Of a stretch of DNA of 51,460 nt, positions 27,296-35,911 are shown piece by piece (the stretch's first letter is position 1; each line of letters begins with the position of its first letter). This stretch comes from Lachnospiraceae bacterium. Its GTDB lineage: Bacteria; Bacillota; Clostridia; Lachnospirales; Lachnospiraceae. The translations under genes were made by a program, and so were the position numbers. The notes beneath the pieces are model-generated. The model was not told the origin of the DNA and ran no database searches. It saw only the letters and a program-made list of their open reading frames with translations. The DNA is taken from NCBI GenBank assembly GCA_017469275.1, contig JAFUGT010000071.1:1-51460 (forward strand), in the 5' to 3' direction.

Positions 27296-27480
27296 ATTAT
27301 CGTTGTCCGCTATGCTTTATGAGAGATTTGGATATAGATATGTTCTACGACAAAGACAAGAAAGAATATTACTGTCTGCGTTGTCAATATACCGGTGATG
27401 AGGCGGATGTTCTGGCAAAGAATGAAATTATACGTATAAAGTACGGGAGAATGTATGATCGCATAACAGACTTTGATTAA
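27268..27480 (+). CDS. small zinc-ribbon protein
   Basis: 70 residues. Two CxxC knuckles (CPLC near residue 13 and CLRC near residue 37) form a probable zinc ribbon, followed by a basic/acidic helix. It overlaps the end of the 613-residue gene by 28 bases in another frame and has its own GGAGG upstream of ATG 27268, which supports real translation. Function unknown; possibilities are a regulator, a chaperone or a partner of the upstream protein. Confidence 0.72.
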   Translation: MAQSGKGKLNYRCPLCFMRDLDIDMFYDKDKKEYYCLRCQYTGDEADVLAKNEIIRIKYGRMYDRITDFD

Positions 27481-27500
27481 AATATTAATAATAAATGCGT

Positions 27501-27515
27501 TTCGCAATTACCTAA
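27501..27515 (+). repeat. leader box copy 1 (TTCGCAATTACCTAA)
   Basis: A 15-base sequence in the leader of the cytosolic GH53 gene, 33 bases before its start codon. Near-identical copies stand before ribBA (36903) and before a HAD phosphatase (46014). Confidence 0.55.
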
Positions 27516-27548
27516 ATGTTATTATGTTGTGAAAGGAGTAGCATTATA

Positions 27549-28652
27549 ATGGATTTTATAAAAGGAATGGATGTTTCGACTTTGATAGAGGAAGAGGCAT
27601 GTGGGGCAAAATACTATGATCATGGTGAACCGGGAGAATTGCTGCAAATCCTTAAAAAATACGGGTGCAATTCTGTTAGACTTAGATTATGGAATGATCC
27701 TTACGATGAAAATGGAAATCCTTACGGAGCCGGAACCAATGACCTTACAAAAACCATTGCTCTTGCCAAGAGGGCAAAATCACTTGGAATGAGTGTATTG
27801 ATTGATTATCATTACAGTGATTTTTGGGCTGATCCGGGAAAACAAGTTGCACCTAAAGCTTGGAAGAGTTATAATACGGATGAATTGGAAAATGCGGTAT
27901 ACGAATATACCAAAGAAACTATGTTAAAGCTCAAGGCTGAAGGAGTATTACCGGAGTTAGTACAGGTAGGTAATGAGATAACTAACGGTCTTTTGTGGCC
28001 TACCGGGAAAAAACCGGAGTTTGATAATATCGCAAGATATGTAAGTGCAGGTATTCGCGCTGTCAGGGAAGTGTCTGATAAAACACTCATAATGATACAT
28101 CTTGACAATGGTGGTTTTAATGATATGTATGTAGAATGGTTTGATAACTACTTAAAGCGTGGAGAAGATTTCGATATTATAGGACTTTCGTATTATCCGT
28201 TTTGGCATGGAAGCATAAATGAGCTTGACTATAATATGAATGATATGGCTAAGAGATACGGAAAGAAGATATGTATTGCCGAAGTTTCTATGGGATTTAC
28301 TATGGAAGATTATCGCTCATATGAGCAATTGCCGTTGGAACAGCTTAAAGGTATGGCAACGAAAGAGGAGCTTACAAAGAATCTTGATTATCAGATGACG
28401 AAACAGGGACAAAGCGATTTTATTAAGGATATTATGACAAGAATATCTAAAGTATCCGGTGGAATTGGTTTTTATTATTGGGAACCCGGATGGATTCCTG
28501 TTCCGGGTTGTGGATGGGCTAATGAGGCAGCTCTTGAATTTACCGGTGAGAAAGGCCCCGGTGGTAATGAATGGGCTAATCAGGCTTTGTTTGATTATGA
28601 TGGCAATGCGTTGCCTGCGTTAGAGACTATCAGGGATTTTACTTTTAGCTGA
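27549..28652 (+). CDS. cytosolic GH53 endo-beta-1,4-galactanase
   Basis: 367 residues, essentially a bare GH53 barrel. Catalytic residues are the acid/base E143 in VQVGNEITNG and the nucleophile E245 in CIAEVSMGF. The family hallmarks VRLRLWNDPYDENG and DYHYSDFWADPGKQ are intact. It has no signal peptide, so it should act on imported galacto-oligosaccharides. ATG 27549 is chosen because AAAGGAG lies ten bases before it; an upstream TTA/ATG reading lacks one. It shares the catalytic fold with the secreted enzyme at 31979 but none of its accessory modules. Confidence 0.93.
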   Translation: MDFIKGMDVSTLIEEEACGAKYYDHGEPGELLQILKKYGCNSVRLRLWNDPYDENGNPYGAGTNDLTKTIALAKRAKSLGMSVLIDYHYSDFWADPGKQVAPKAWKSYNTDELENAVYEYTKETMLKLKAEGVLPELVQVGNEITNGLLWPTGKKPEFDNIARYVSAGIRAVREVSDKTLIMIHLDNGGFNDMYVEWFDNYLKRGEDFDIIGLSYYPFWHGSINELDYNMNDMAKRYGKKICIAEVSMGFTMEDYRSYEQLPLEQLKGMATKEELTKNLDYQMTKQGQSDFIKDIMTRISKVSGGIGFYYWEPGWIPVPGCGWANEAALEFTGEKGPGGNEWANQALFDYDGNALPALETIRDFTFS

Positions 28653-28696
28653 GAAAATAGATATTTATAGTGTATAGTTCTTGGTATCATTTATTA

Positions 28697-28710
28697 CCTC
28701 ATTAATGAGG
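28697..28710. repeat. palindrome at the ribosome site of the sensor-GGDEF gene
   Basis: CCTCATTAATGAGG is a perfect 14-base palindrome whose right arm is part of the GAGGAGGA ribosome site (28707-28714) before ATG 28720. It could be a small hairpin limiting initiation or a protein-binding site. Confidence 0.5.
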
Positions 28711-28719
28711 AGGATAGTT

Positions 28720-30654
28720 ATGAAGAAGATTGCTGTAATTATGGAAAGCTGGGTGAGGTGTTTTACTTTTGCCTGGCCTTCCGGAATGTTAAAAAGAATT
28801 AGGGAAATTGATGAAGAAATCAATATCTATATATTTAACTGCTCAGCTAATTGGAGTAGTGATCTTCTTTACAATAAGGGAGAATATAATATTTTTAATC
28901 TGCCGGATTTTTCCGATTTTGACGGTATTATACTTGATCTTAATAATACGAAGGATGAAAATGTAAGAAACAGGGTTATTGAAAGAACAAGATTATCCGG
29001 AGTTCCTGCAGTAGTTATCAACAATCAATATGATGGTTTATATTCAGTTGGGATTGATAATTATAATGCAATGAAGAGAATGGTGGATCATCTTTATCGG
29101 GAGCATAAATGCAGAAGATTCTGGTTTATTATGGGGCCTGATAATAATTATGAAAATAATGAGAGATCAAAAGCCCTTAGAGACTACATGGAAGATAATA
29201 GCATTCCTTCAGATGACTATTCTTTTTATTATGGTGATTTTGATTATAACAGCGGTGTACTTGGTTTTAACGAATTGTTGGATAAGTTCGGTAAACTTCC
29301 GGACGCCATTATGTGTGCTAACGATAATATTGCAGTCGGTTTTATTTCAGAAGCTGAAAAGCATGGATATAAAGCGCCTAAGGACTTCCTTATAACAGGC
29401 TTTGATGATTTAGATAAATCAAGATATTATATACCCAGAATTTCGACGATCAGTTATATTCGTGAAGATATAGGATATAAATGCATAGATATGTTTTTAA
29501 ATATCTGGTCAGGTGTTGAACTTCCTGCAAAATGCTATACGGATTCCCGTCCTATATTTTGGGAAAGTTGTGGTTGTCCTTCGGCGATATCTGTAAAAAC
29601 CAGAAATAAGATGAAAAGTAATATCTTATGGGAAATAGAAAGAGAATATTTTGAGGGTAATGTACTTACATTGGATTCAAAACTTGCCGGCTGTGAGACG
29701 ATAGATGAGATGGCAGAATGTATACTGGAAAGTGTTCCGACATTTAATTGTGATGCTATGTATTTCGTTATGGACAAGCATTTGGTTGATATCAACAATA
29801 TGGAGATTGAAGATGTAGATATTGATAAGATCTCCAATTATGATGATCATTTTTTAGTTGAAGGCTATCCTGAAAAAATGACGATATTGTTCTCTTATGA
29901 AAAAGGAAAGAGGACAAAAATTCCGGAGGATAGAAAAGTAATAGATGGACTTTTTCCGGCATTTGATCTGGAGTCGGGCGGGGCGAATTTTTTGTTTTTG
30001 CCCCTACATTTTCGCGATAAATGTATAGGATATTTTGCCATAAAAAATGCTATATATCTTATGGAGAAGCAATTTTTATTTGAAATAGTTAATGCGATTA
30101 TTACAGGTATTGAACAGCTCTATGCAAAACAGAAATTGGCAAGAATGAATAGGGCACTGTCACTACTGTATCATCATGATGCAATGACCATGGTCTACAA
30201 TCGGTTTGGTTTTGCACATTATGCACATAGATTATTTGATGAAGCAAAAGAGAGCGGCAAAGCAATATCCGTCATTTATTATGATCTGGACAGATTGAAA
30301 TATCTAAATGATAATTATGGTCATGATATGGGAGATAAAGCCATCAAAACTGTGGCTCAATTGATCAAAACATATTCTTCAGATAAAGCATTGGTGTTCA
30401 GACTTGGCGGTGATGAATTCCTGGCATTGGATTATTATATTTCCGAAGAATTAGTCAAAGAAACGATTGATAAGGTTAAGGAAGAACTGCGTCGGATAAG
30501 TAAAGATGATAGTTACCCGATTGACCTTTCGGTCAGTGTGGGTTATGCTATTAGTAATCCTTTAACTAATGAGGAATTGGATTTCTATGTGAACATGGCA
30601 GATGATATAATGTATCAATCAAAGGTCGAAAGAAAAATGAATAGACGAGATTGA
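28720..30654 (+). CDS. LacI-like sugar-sensor domain fused to GGDEF diguanylate cyclase
   Basis: 644 residues, predicted soluble and cytoplasmic. Residues 1-300 resemble the effector domain of LacI/XylR-type regulators (start KIAVIMESWVRCF, then PAVVINNQYDG, PDAIMCANDNIAVGF and LITGFDDLDKSRY), but no helix-turn-helix precedes it. A middle region (about 300-470) may be GAF-like. The C-terminal GGDEF domain (about 480-640) has YYDLDRLKYLNDNYGHDMGD and an intact GGDEF at residues 563-567, so it should be catalytic; the RxxD inhibitory site is missing. ATG 28720 follows GAGGAGGA. It lies between the cytosolic GH53 gene and galE, so it may sense galactan sugars and set c-di-GMP level. Confidence 0.88.
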   Translation: MKKIAVIMESWVRCFTFAWPSGMLKRIREIDEEINIYIFNCSANWSSDLLYNKGEYNIFNLPDFSDFDGIILDLNNTKDENVRNRVIERTRLSGVPAVVINNQYDGLYSVGIDNYNAMKRMVDHLYREHKCRRFWFIMGPDNNYENNERSKALRDYMEDNSIPSDDYSFYYGDFDYNSGVLGFNELLDKFGKLPDAIMCANDNIAVGFISEAEKHGYKAPKDFLITGFDDLDKSRYYIPRISTISYIREDIGYKCIDMFLNIWSGVELPAKCYTDSRPIFWESCGCPSAISVKTRNKMKSNILWEIEREYFEGNVLTLDSKLAGCETIDEMAECILESVPTFNCDAMYFVMDKHLVDINNMEIEDVDIDKISNYDDHFLVEGYPEKMTILFSYEKGKRTKIPEDRKVIDGLFPAFDLESGGANFLFLPLHFRDKCIGYFAIKNAIYLMEKQFLFEIVNAIITGIEQLYAKQKLARMNRALSLLYHHDAMTMVYNRFGFAHYAHRLFDEAKESGKAISVIYYDLDRLKYLNDNYGHDMGDKAIKTVAQLIKTYSSDKALVFRLGGDEFLALDYYISEELVKETIDKVKEELRRISKDDSYPIDLSVSVGYAISNPLTNEELDFYVNMADDIMYQSKVERKMNRRD

Positions 30655-30686
30655 AGTTAAAACTATGATATCAGGAGGAAGAGAGT

Positions 30687-31703
30687 ATGAGAATTTTAGT
30701 TACCGGAGGAGCAGGTTATATAGGGAGTCATACCTGTGTAGAGCTGTTAAATGCAGGCTATGAGGTTGTGATTCTTGATAACCTCTACAACTCAAGTAAG
30801 AAAGCAGTGGATAGGATACAAGAGATAACAGGTAAGTCTGTAAGTTTTTATGAGGATGATATGCTTGATGCAGATGCTTTAGAGCAGTTGTTTACAAAGG
30901 AAAAAATAGATTGTGTTATTCACTTTGCGGGACTTAAGGCTGTAGGTGAATCTGTTGCAAAGCCGCTAGAGTATTACAAGAACAATATTCAGGGAACTCT
31001 TACTTTGGTTGAGGTGATGAGAAAACATGGTTGTAAGAATATCATTTTTTCTTCATCAGCTACAGTATATGGCGATCCTGCATTTGTTCCTATCACTGAA
31101 GAATGTCCTAAGGGTACACCGACAAATCCATATGGGTGGACAAAAAGTATGTTAGAGCAGATATTAACTGATCTTCATACTGCAGATGAGGAATGGAATG
31201 TTATTCTTCTCCGATATTTCAATCCGATAGGAGCTCATAAGAGCGGTAAGATTGGAGAAGATCCCAAGGGAATTCCTAATAATCTTCTTCCTTATGTTGC
31301 TCAGGTAGCTATAGGAAAATTGGAGTGTGTCGGAGTATTTGGTAACGATTATGATACACCGGATGGAACGGGAGTGCGTGATTATATTCATGTAGTGGAT
31401 CTTGCTAATGGACATGTTAAGGCTATAGACAAGATAAAGGAAAATCCCGGAGTTAAGGTGTATAATCTGGGCACAGGCAATGGATACAGTGTTCTGGATG
31501 TTATCAAAGCATTTTCAAAGGCTTGTGGACATGAGGTACCATATCAAATCAAACCCAGAAGACCGGGTGATATTGCAACCTGTTATGCGGATGCAAGTCT
31601 TGCCAGGAAAGAGCTTGGCTGGGAGGCACAGTATGGTATAGAGGAAATGTGTGCTGATTCTTGGAAGTGGCAGAGTATGAATCCGAATGGATATAATGAT
31701 TAA
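30687..31703 (+). CDS. galE: UDP-glucose 4-epimerase
   Basis: 338 residues, standard length. NAD-binding GGAGYIGS at residues 7-14, catalytic S124 in SSSATVYG, and Y149/K153 in NPYGWTKSM. It interconverts UDP-galactose and UDP-glucose, completing the Leloir pathway begun by GalK and GalT in the leftward operon. CAGGAGG precedes the start. It follows the sensor-GGDEF gene by 32 bases and ends at a terminator. Confidence 0.96.
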   Translation: MRILVTGGAGYIGSHTCVELLNAGYEVVILDNLYNSSKKAVDRIQEITGKSVSFYEDDMLDADALEQLFTKEKIDCVIHFAGLKAVGESVAKPLEYYKNNIQGTLTLVEVMRKHGCKNIIFSSSATVYGDPAFVPITEECPKGTPTNPYGWTKSMLEQILTDLHTADEEWNVILLRYFNPIGAHKSGKIGEDPKGIPNNLLPYVAQVAIGKLECVGVFGNDYDTPDGTGVRDYIHVVDLANGHVKAIDKIKENPGVKVYNLGTGNGYSVLDVIKAFSKACGHEVPYQIKPRRPGDIATCYADASLARKELGWEAQYGIEEMCADSWKWQSMNPNGYND

Positions 31704-31750
31704 AGGTGAATTAAATAATATTTTTTAATTATGGTTACAGGTAAGTTTAA

Positions 31751-31786
31751 GGATGCGCATCCTATAAGGTGTGTGTCCTTTTTTTC
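31751..31786 (+). terminator. intrinsic terminator after galE
   Basis: GGATGCGCATCC (31751-31762) pairs, with wobble pairs and one bulge, with GGTGTGTGTCC (31768-31778), followed by seven T residues. Confidence 0.75.
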
Positions 31787-31825
31787 TTGTACAAAATTAC
31801 AAAATTAATTATGCACATTGCATAA

Positions 31826-31854
31826 TTGCCATATGATACAAATCGTGTTAATAT
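31826..31854 (+). promoter_or_regulatory. probable promoter of the secreted GH53 gene
   Basis: TTGCCA (31826-31831), 17 bases and an extended -10, TGT then TAATAT (31849-31854). Operator O3 starts about eight bases beyond the predicted start point, the same geometry as at the other two promoters. An alternative -10 TATACT lies at 31860-31865. Confidence 0.5.
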
Positions 31855-31868
31855 AAGCATATACTAAA

Positions 31869-31895
31869 GCGCAACCGATTGCGCAACTGTTGCGC
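31869..31895. promoter_or_regulatory. LacI-family operator O3, apparently doubled
   Basis: GCGCAACCGATTGCGC (31869-31884) contains the 15-base core shared with O1 and O2 and is the most symmetrical of the three. It overlaps a second palindrome, GCGCAACTGTTGCGC (31881-31895), which shares its right half-site. Lies about 85 bases before the secreted galactanase start codon. Confidence 0.8.
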
Positions 31896-31978
31896 TACAT
31901 GTTATACGTGAAAAGAAAATTGAGTGTATGTCAATAGCGCGTAGTTGACATAATACTCAAAACATAAGGAGGTTATTT

Positions 31979-34900
31979 ATGAGGAAATTTTTCAAAAGAT
32001 TTACTGCCGGGGTAATTGTTGCTGCAATGGTAACATCAGTGGTACCTACATTACCGGTTATAATTTCGAATGCTGAAGAAGCACAGTGGAAGACAACGGA
32101 ACTTGTTGCAAATGGAGATTTTGAATCATGTACTGATTCCGAGATTAGCAGTTGGAGTGTTAGTTCATGGCTGGCAAGTAATGGCTTATGGCATGCTGAC
32201 CTTAGTTCAGATGAATATTCTAACAACGCTTCGACAGCGTTAAAGACTAATAATGATTCTGATGATATATCTTCAATGGGGATAAGTCAGAAAATATCTG
32301 TAGAAAAAGCCGGTATGTATAAAGTTAGCGTTCGTTCTATGGGAACAGCAAATGTGAAATCCGGTATTTCTTTGACTATATCAGATGGTACCAATACAAA
32401 GAGCGTTGAGTTAAATGAAACTGATGAATGGGGAAAGTGGGTTACATCAGAAACAGAGGGAATATCCGTTTCTGATGAAAGCATGTTGACTGTCTCTTTG
32501 AATGGTTCTGTTCCTTCAAAATATTATGGTTACATAGACGATGTCATTATATCATATGCAGAGGAGCAGGCATCGGATGAACCGGCCGGATTTGTCGAAA
32601 AAGATGGTTGGGAATGGATTGATTCAGAGAAAATAGTAAATGGTGATTTTGAAACCGGTGATACCTCAGATTGGACAATTACAAATGATTCGTTTGCTAT
32701 AGATAACGGAACGAAGAATAGTGGAGATTATGCGATTAAGACAAAATGGTCTGATAGTGATCCGGTTGAAACTTCCGTTACACAAACTGTCAAATTGGAT
32801 ACAGGTTGGTATTACCTTTCATATGCTCAGGAGGGTGATAGTAATGTGTCCGGACTTACTGTTTCTATAGGAGATATCTCGTCAGTATGCGAAGCAACAA
32901 CCGGATGGGATGATTGGAAAACATGCTATCTGGAACAATTCTATGTTTCAGAAGAGAAGGATTATACAATAAGTATAACTGGTTCGGTTCCGGCCGGATA
33001 TTGGGGAAGCATTGATGATATTATTCTCTATAAATATTCTGAAAAACAAGAAGATACTACAATATATGGCGCAGAAATATCAGTAGATAAAGTAGAGAAT
33101 CTTTCAGATGATTTCATGCTTGGAACAGATATATCAGCCGTTCAGTCTATTTATGATAGCGGTGCTTCTTATTGGGATGAGGATGGAAATAAGTTGGATG
33201 AAGCAGGGTTCTTCAGACTTTTGGCAGATCATGGTGTTAATTGGGTTCGTATACGTGTATGGAATAATCCTTATGACGCTAACGGTAACGGATACGGAGG
33301 CGGTAATAATGATATTGAAAAAGCACTAAAAATGGGAAAATATGCTACTGATGCCGGAATGAGAGTTTTAATAGATTTTCATTATTCGGATTTCTGGGCT
33401 GACCCGGGCAAACAGCAGTCTCCTAAGGCGTGGAAAGAATATACGATTGAACAGAGGGCAAATGCGGTATATAAATTTACAAAGGACTCTCTTGAAAGTT
33501 TAAAAGAGGGCGGAGTAGATGTAGGAATGATTCAGGTTGGTAATGAGACTACTGCAGGAGCTATCTGTGGTATTTCTCAGAATGACTGGGAAAATTCCTC
33601 AAAGATATTTGCCGCAGGAAGTAAGGCTGCCAGGGATGTAGATGAAGACATTCTTGTAGCAGTTCATTTTACCAATCCTGAGAAACAATTATATTCTTCA
33701 TATGCAGAGAAACTGGATACATATGAGGTGGATTATGATGTTTTTGCAAGTTCATATTATCCATCATGGCATGGGTCTCTTAGTAATCTTAAGTCGGAAC
33801 TTGATAAGATAGGAAATACATACGGTAAGAAGGTTATTGTTGCAGAGACTTCTTATGCATGGACCCTTGAAGATGGCGATGGACATGAGAATACTATAAG
33901 GAAAGGTAATAATGATTCAGGTAACGATATGCTATATCCGTTTTCTGTTAATGGTCAGGCAAAATGGGTAAGAGATGTTATTGACACGGTTAATAAAACA
34001 ACTAATGGATCTGGAGTATTCTACTGGGAAGCAGCATGGATTCCTGTACATAAATATGAAGAATCAGCAGAGGATGCAGCAGAAGTTTTGGAAGCTAATA
34101 AACAAAAATGGGAGCAATTCGGTTCGGGATGGGCTTCAAGTTATGCCAGCGAGTATGATCCGAATGATGCCGGCAAATGGTATGGTGGTTCAGCCATAGA
34201 TAATCAGGCATTCTTTGATTTTGACGGAAAAGTTCTTCCATCGCTCAATGTTTATAATTATATAAAGAGCGGAGCGGCAGCAGAAATAGTAAATGTAGAT
34301 TATATAGAGCCTGTGAGTGCTACGGTTATTTACAACGACAACTTATCTGATAACATAAAGAGTGCTCTTCCGGGTAAGGTTAAGGTTGTAATGAGCGATG
34401 CAACTTCGAAAGAGGTTGATGTTACATGGAGTGACGAAGCTATTAGCAAGGTAACCGGAGTTGGAAAATATGAAATTAGTGGTGAGATTGAAGACAGTGA
34501 TGTGAATGCTTTGTGCGTTTTGGATATCATGCCGGAAAATCTGCTTGCTGATTTCAATTACAGTTTTGAAAATGATGATGAAGGTTGGGAAATAGTAGGA
34601 AGTGGATGCAACGTTACAAAAGACGATGTATATGAAGGAGAAAAAGGTCTGCACTACTGGAAAGAAACAGCAGATACATTTACCGCACAACAAACCATTA
34701 GATTAGAGCCGGGAGTATATTCGCTTACAGCCTGTGCGGAAGGTTATGAAGGAGACGAAGGGATTCTGTTTGCACAGGTCGGTGAGGATGAACAACTTAA
34801 ATCAGAATTTCAACTTTCCGGTTGGGCAAGTTCTTCATCAAAAGATTCACCAAATTGGAAGAAGCCACTGATAGAGAATATTACCGTTAAGAAAAACAGT

Positions 34901-35833
34901 GAGTTTACATTCGGTGTAACAATGAATTATCAGGATGGAGGTTGGGGAACAATTGATAACTTCTATCTCTTTAAGACGGATGATGTAGACGATACAACTG
35001 ATAAAGAAAAAGAGGAGGCAGAAAAGGCAGCAAAGGAAGCAGCGGAAAAGGCAGCAAAGGAAGCAGCTGAGAAGAAGGCGGCAGAGGAGAAAGCAGCAGC
35101 TGAAAAGAAGGCAGCAGAGGAGAAAGCAGCAGCCGATAAGAAAGCGGCAGAGGAGAAAGCAGCAGCTGAAAAGAAGGCAGCAGAGGAGAAAGCGATAGCC
35201 GAGAAGAAGGCTGCACAGGCAGTTGGCGCGGCATTGGATTTTGCCTCGACAAGTACAAAGTATAACATAGTTACATCTCCTGTATCGGCTTCAAGTACAC
35301 CGACAGTCGAGTTTTCCGGAACAACGAATAATACATCGGCAGTTGTAACAATTCAGAATACAGTTAAAGATGCATATGGAGTAGAGTATGCGGTAACTAA
35401 AATTTCTGATAATGCATTTAATTCAAACAAGGTCATCACAGATGTGACTATCGGAGCAAATATAACAGAAATTGGAAAATACGCATTTAAGAATTGTAAG
35501 AAATTAGAACGTGTAATTATTCATGGTGACAAAATAACAAAAATTGATGAAGGTGCATATAACGGAGCAAAGTCACTCAAGTCAATTGATATGTCAAAAT
35601 GTAAGTTGAAGGTAATTGGAAAGAATGCTTTTAGTAATTGCAGGAAGTTAAGCAGCATCAAAATTAATGGTAATAAACTTGAAACCGTTGGGAAAAACGC
35701 GTTCAAGAATATTAAGAAAAACGCCATGATTACCATATATGCAAAGGATAAAAAGACATATAAGAAGGTAGTTAAGCTTATTAAGAAATCCGGTGCCAAG
35801 AATGTCAAGTACAAATACATTAAAAGAAAATAA
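31979..35833 (+). CDS. ganB: secreted modular GH53 endo-beta-1,4-galactanase with CBMs and LRRs
   Basis: 1284 residues. Modules in order: signal peptide (about 1-36); two related beta-sandwich modules (about 40-195 and 215-355), each beginning NGDFE and ending G-IDD, probably CBM61-like galactan binders; GH53 barrel (about 380-765) with acid/base E523 in IQVGNETTAG and nucleophile E623 in VIVAETSYAW; a bacterial Ig-like module (about 775-855); a third CBM-like module (about 855-1000) ending GGWGTIDNFYLF; a 75-residue Ala/Glu/Lys-rich spacer (about 1006-1080); and BspA-type leucine-rich repeats (about 1125-1284). No LPXTG, SLH or membrane tail is visible. AAGGAGG precedes the start. Regulated by O3. 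Cuts galactan outside the cell. Confidence 0.93.
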   Translation: MRKFFKRFTAGVIVAAMVTSVVPTLPVIISNAEEAQWKTTELVANGDFESCTDSEISSWSVSSWLASNGLWHADLSSDEYSNNASTALKTNNDSDDISSMGISQKISVEKAGMYKVSVRSMGTANVKSGISLTISDGTNTKSVELNETDEWGKWVTSETEGISVSDESMLTVSLNGSVPSKYYGYIDDVIISYAEEQASDEPAGFVEKDGWEWIDSEKIVNGDFETGDTSDWTITNDSFAIDNGTKNSGDYAIKTKWSDSDPVETSVTQTVKLDTGWYYLSYAQEGDSNVSGLTVSIGDISSVCEATTGWDDWKTCYLEQFYVSEEKDYTISITGSVPAGYWGSIDDIILYKYSEKQEDTTIYGAEISVDKVENLSDDFMLGTDISAVQSIYDSGASYWDEDGNKLDEAGFFRLLADHGVNWVRIRVWNNPYDANGNGYGGGNNDIEKALKMGKYATDAGMRVLIDFHYSDFWADPGKQQSPKAWKEYTIEQRANAVYKFTKDSLESLKEGGVDVGMIQVGNETTAGAICGISQNDWENSSKIFAAGSKAARDVDEDILVAVHFTNPEKQLYSSYAEKLDTYEVDYDVFASSYYPSWHGSLSNLKSELDKIGNTYGKKVIVAETSYAWTLEDGDGHENTIRKGNNDSGNDMLYPFSVNGQAKWVRDVIDTVNKTTNGSGVFYWEAAWIPVHKYEESAEDAAEVLEANKQKWEQFGSGWASSYASEYDPNDAGKWYGGSAIDNQAFFDFDGKVLPSLNVYNYIKSGAAAEIVNVDYIEPVSATVIYNDNLSDNIKSALPGKVKVVMSDATSKEVDVTWSDEAISKVTGVGKYEISGEIEDSDVNALCVLDIMPENLLADFNYSFENDDEGWEIVGSGCNVTKDDVYEGEKGLHYWKETADTFTAQQTIRLEPGVYSLTACAEGYEGDEGILFAQVGEDEQLKSEFQLSGWASSSSKDSPNWKKPLIENITVKKNSEFTFGVTMNYQDGGWGTIDNFYLFKTDDVDDTTDKEKEEAEKAAKEAAEKAAKEAAEKKAAEEKAAAEKKAAEEKAAADKKAAEEKAAAEKKAAEEKAIAEKKAAQAVGAALDFASTSTKYNIVTSPVSASSTPTVEFSGTTNNTSAVVTIQNTVKDAYGVEYAVTKISDNAFNSNKVITDVTIGANITEIGKYAFKNCKKLERVIIHGDKITKIDEGAYNGAKSLKSIDMSKCKLKVIGKNAFSNCRKLSSIKINGNKLETVGKNAFKNIKKNAMITIYAKDKKTYKKVVKLIKKSGAKNVKYKYIKRK

Positions 35834-35863
35834 TTGTCCTTACGAGCTCATTTAAAATAAGGG

Positions 35864-35891
35864 TTGACAACAACCTTTAACGAGTTATAAT
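35864..35891 (+). promoter_or_regulatory. promoter of the riboflavin operon
   Basis: Consensus TTGACA (35864-35869) and consensus TATAAT (35886-35891) with a 16-base spacer, about 20 bases before the FMN riboswitch. Confidence 0.8.
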
Positions 35892-35911
35892 GACATATGT
35901 GTTAACCGAAT

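Noticed and set aside
34963-35268. Ala/Ser/Phe-rich minus-strand frames
   Set aside because: They mirror the Ala/Glu/Lys spacer of the secreted GH53 and have no start signals.
35861-35879. GGTTG/CAACC hairpin as terminator of the secreted GH53
   Set aside because: It overlaps the -35 of a consensus promoter, the stem is short and no T run follows.
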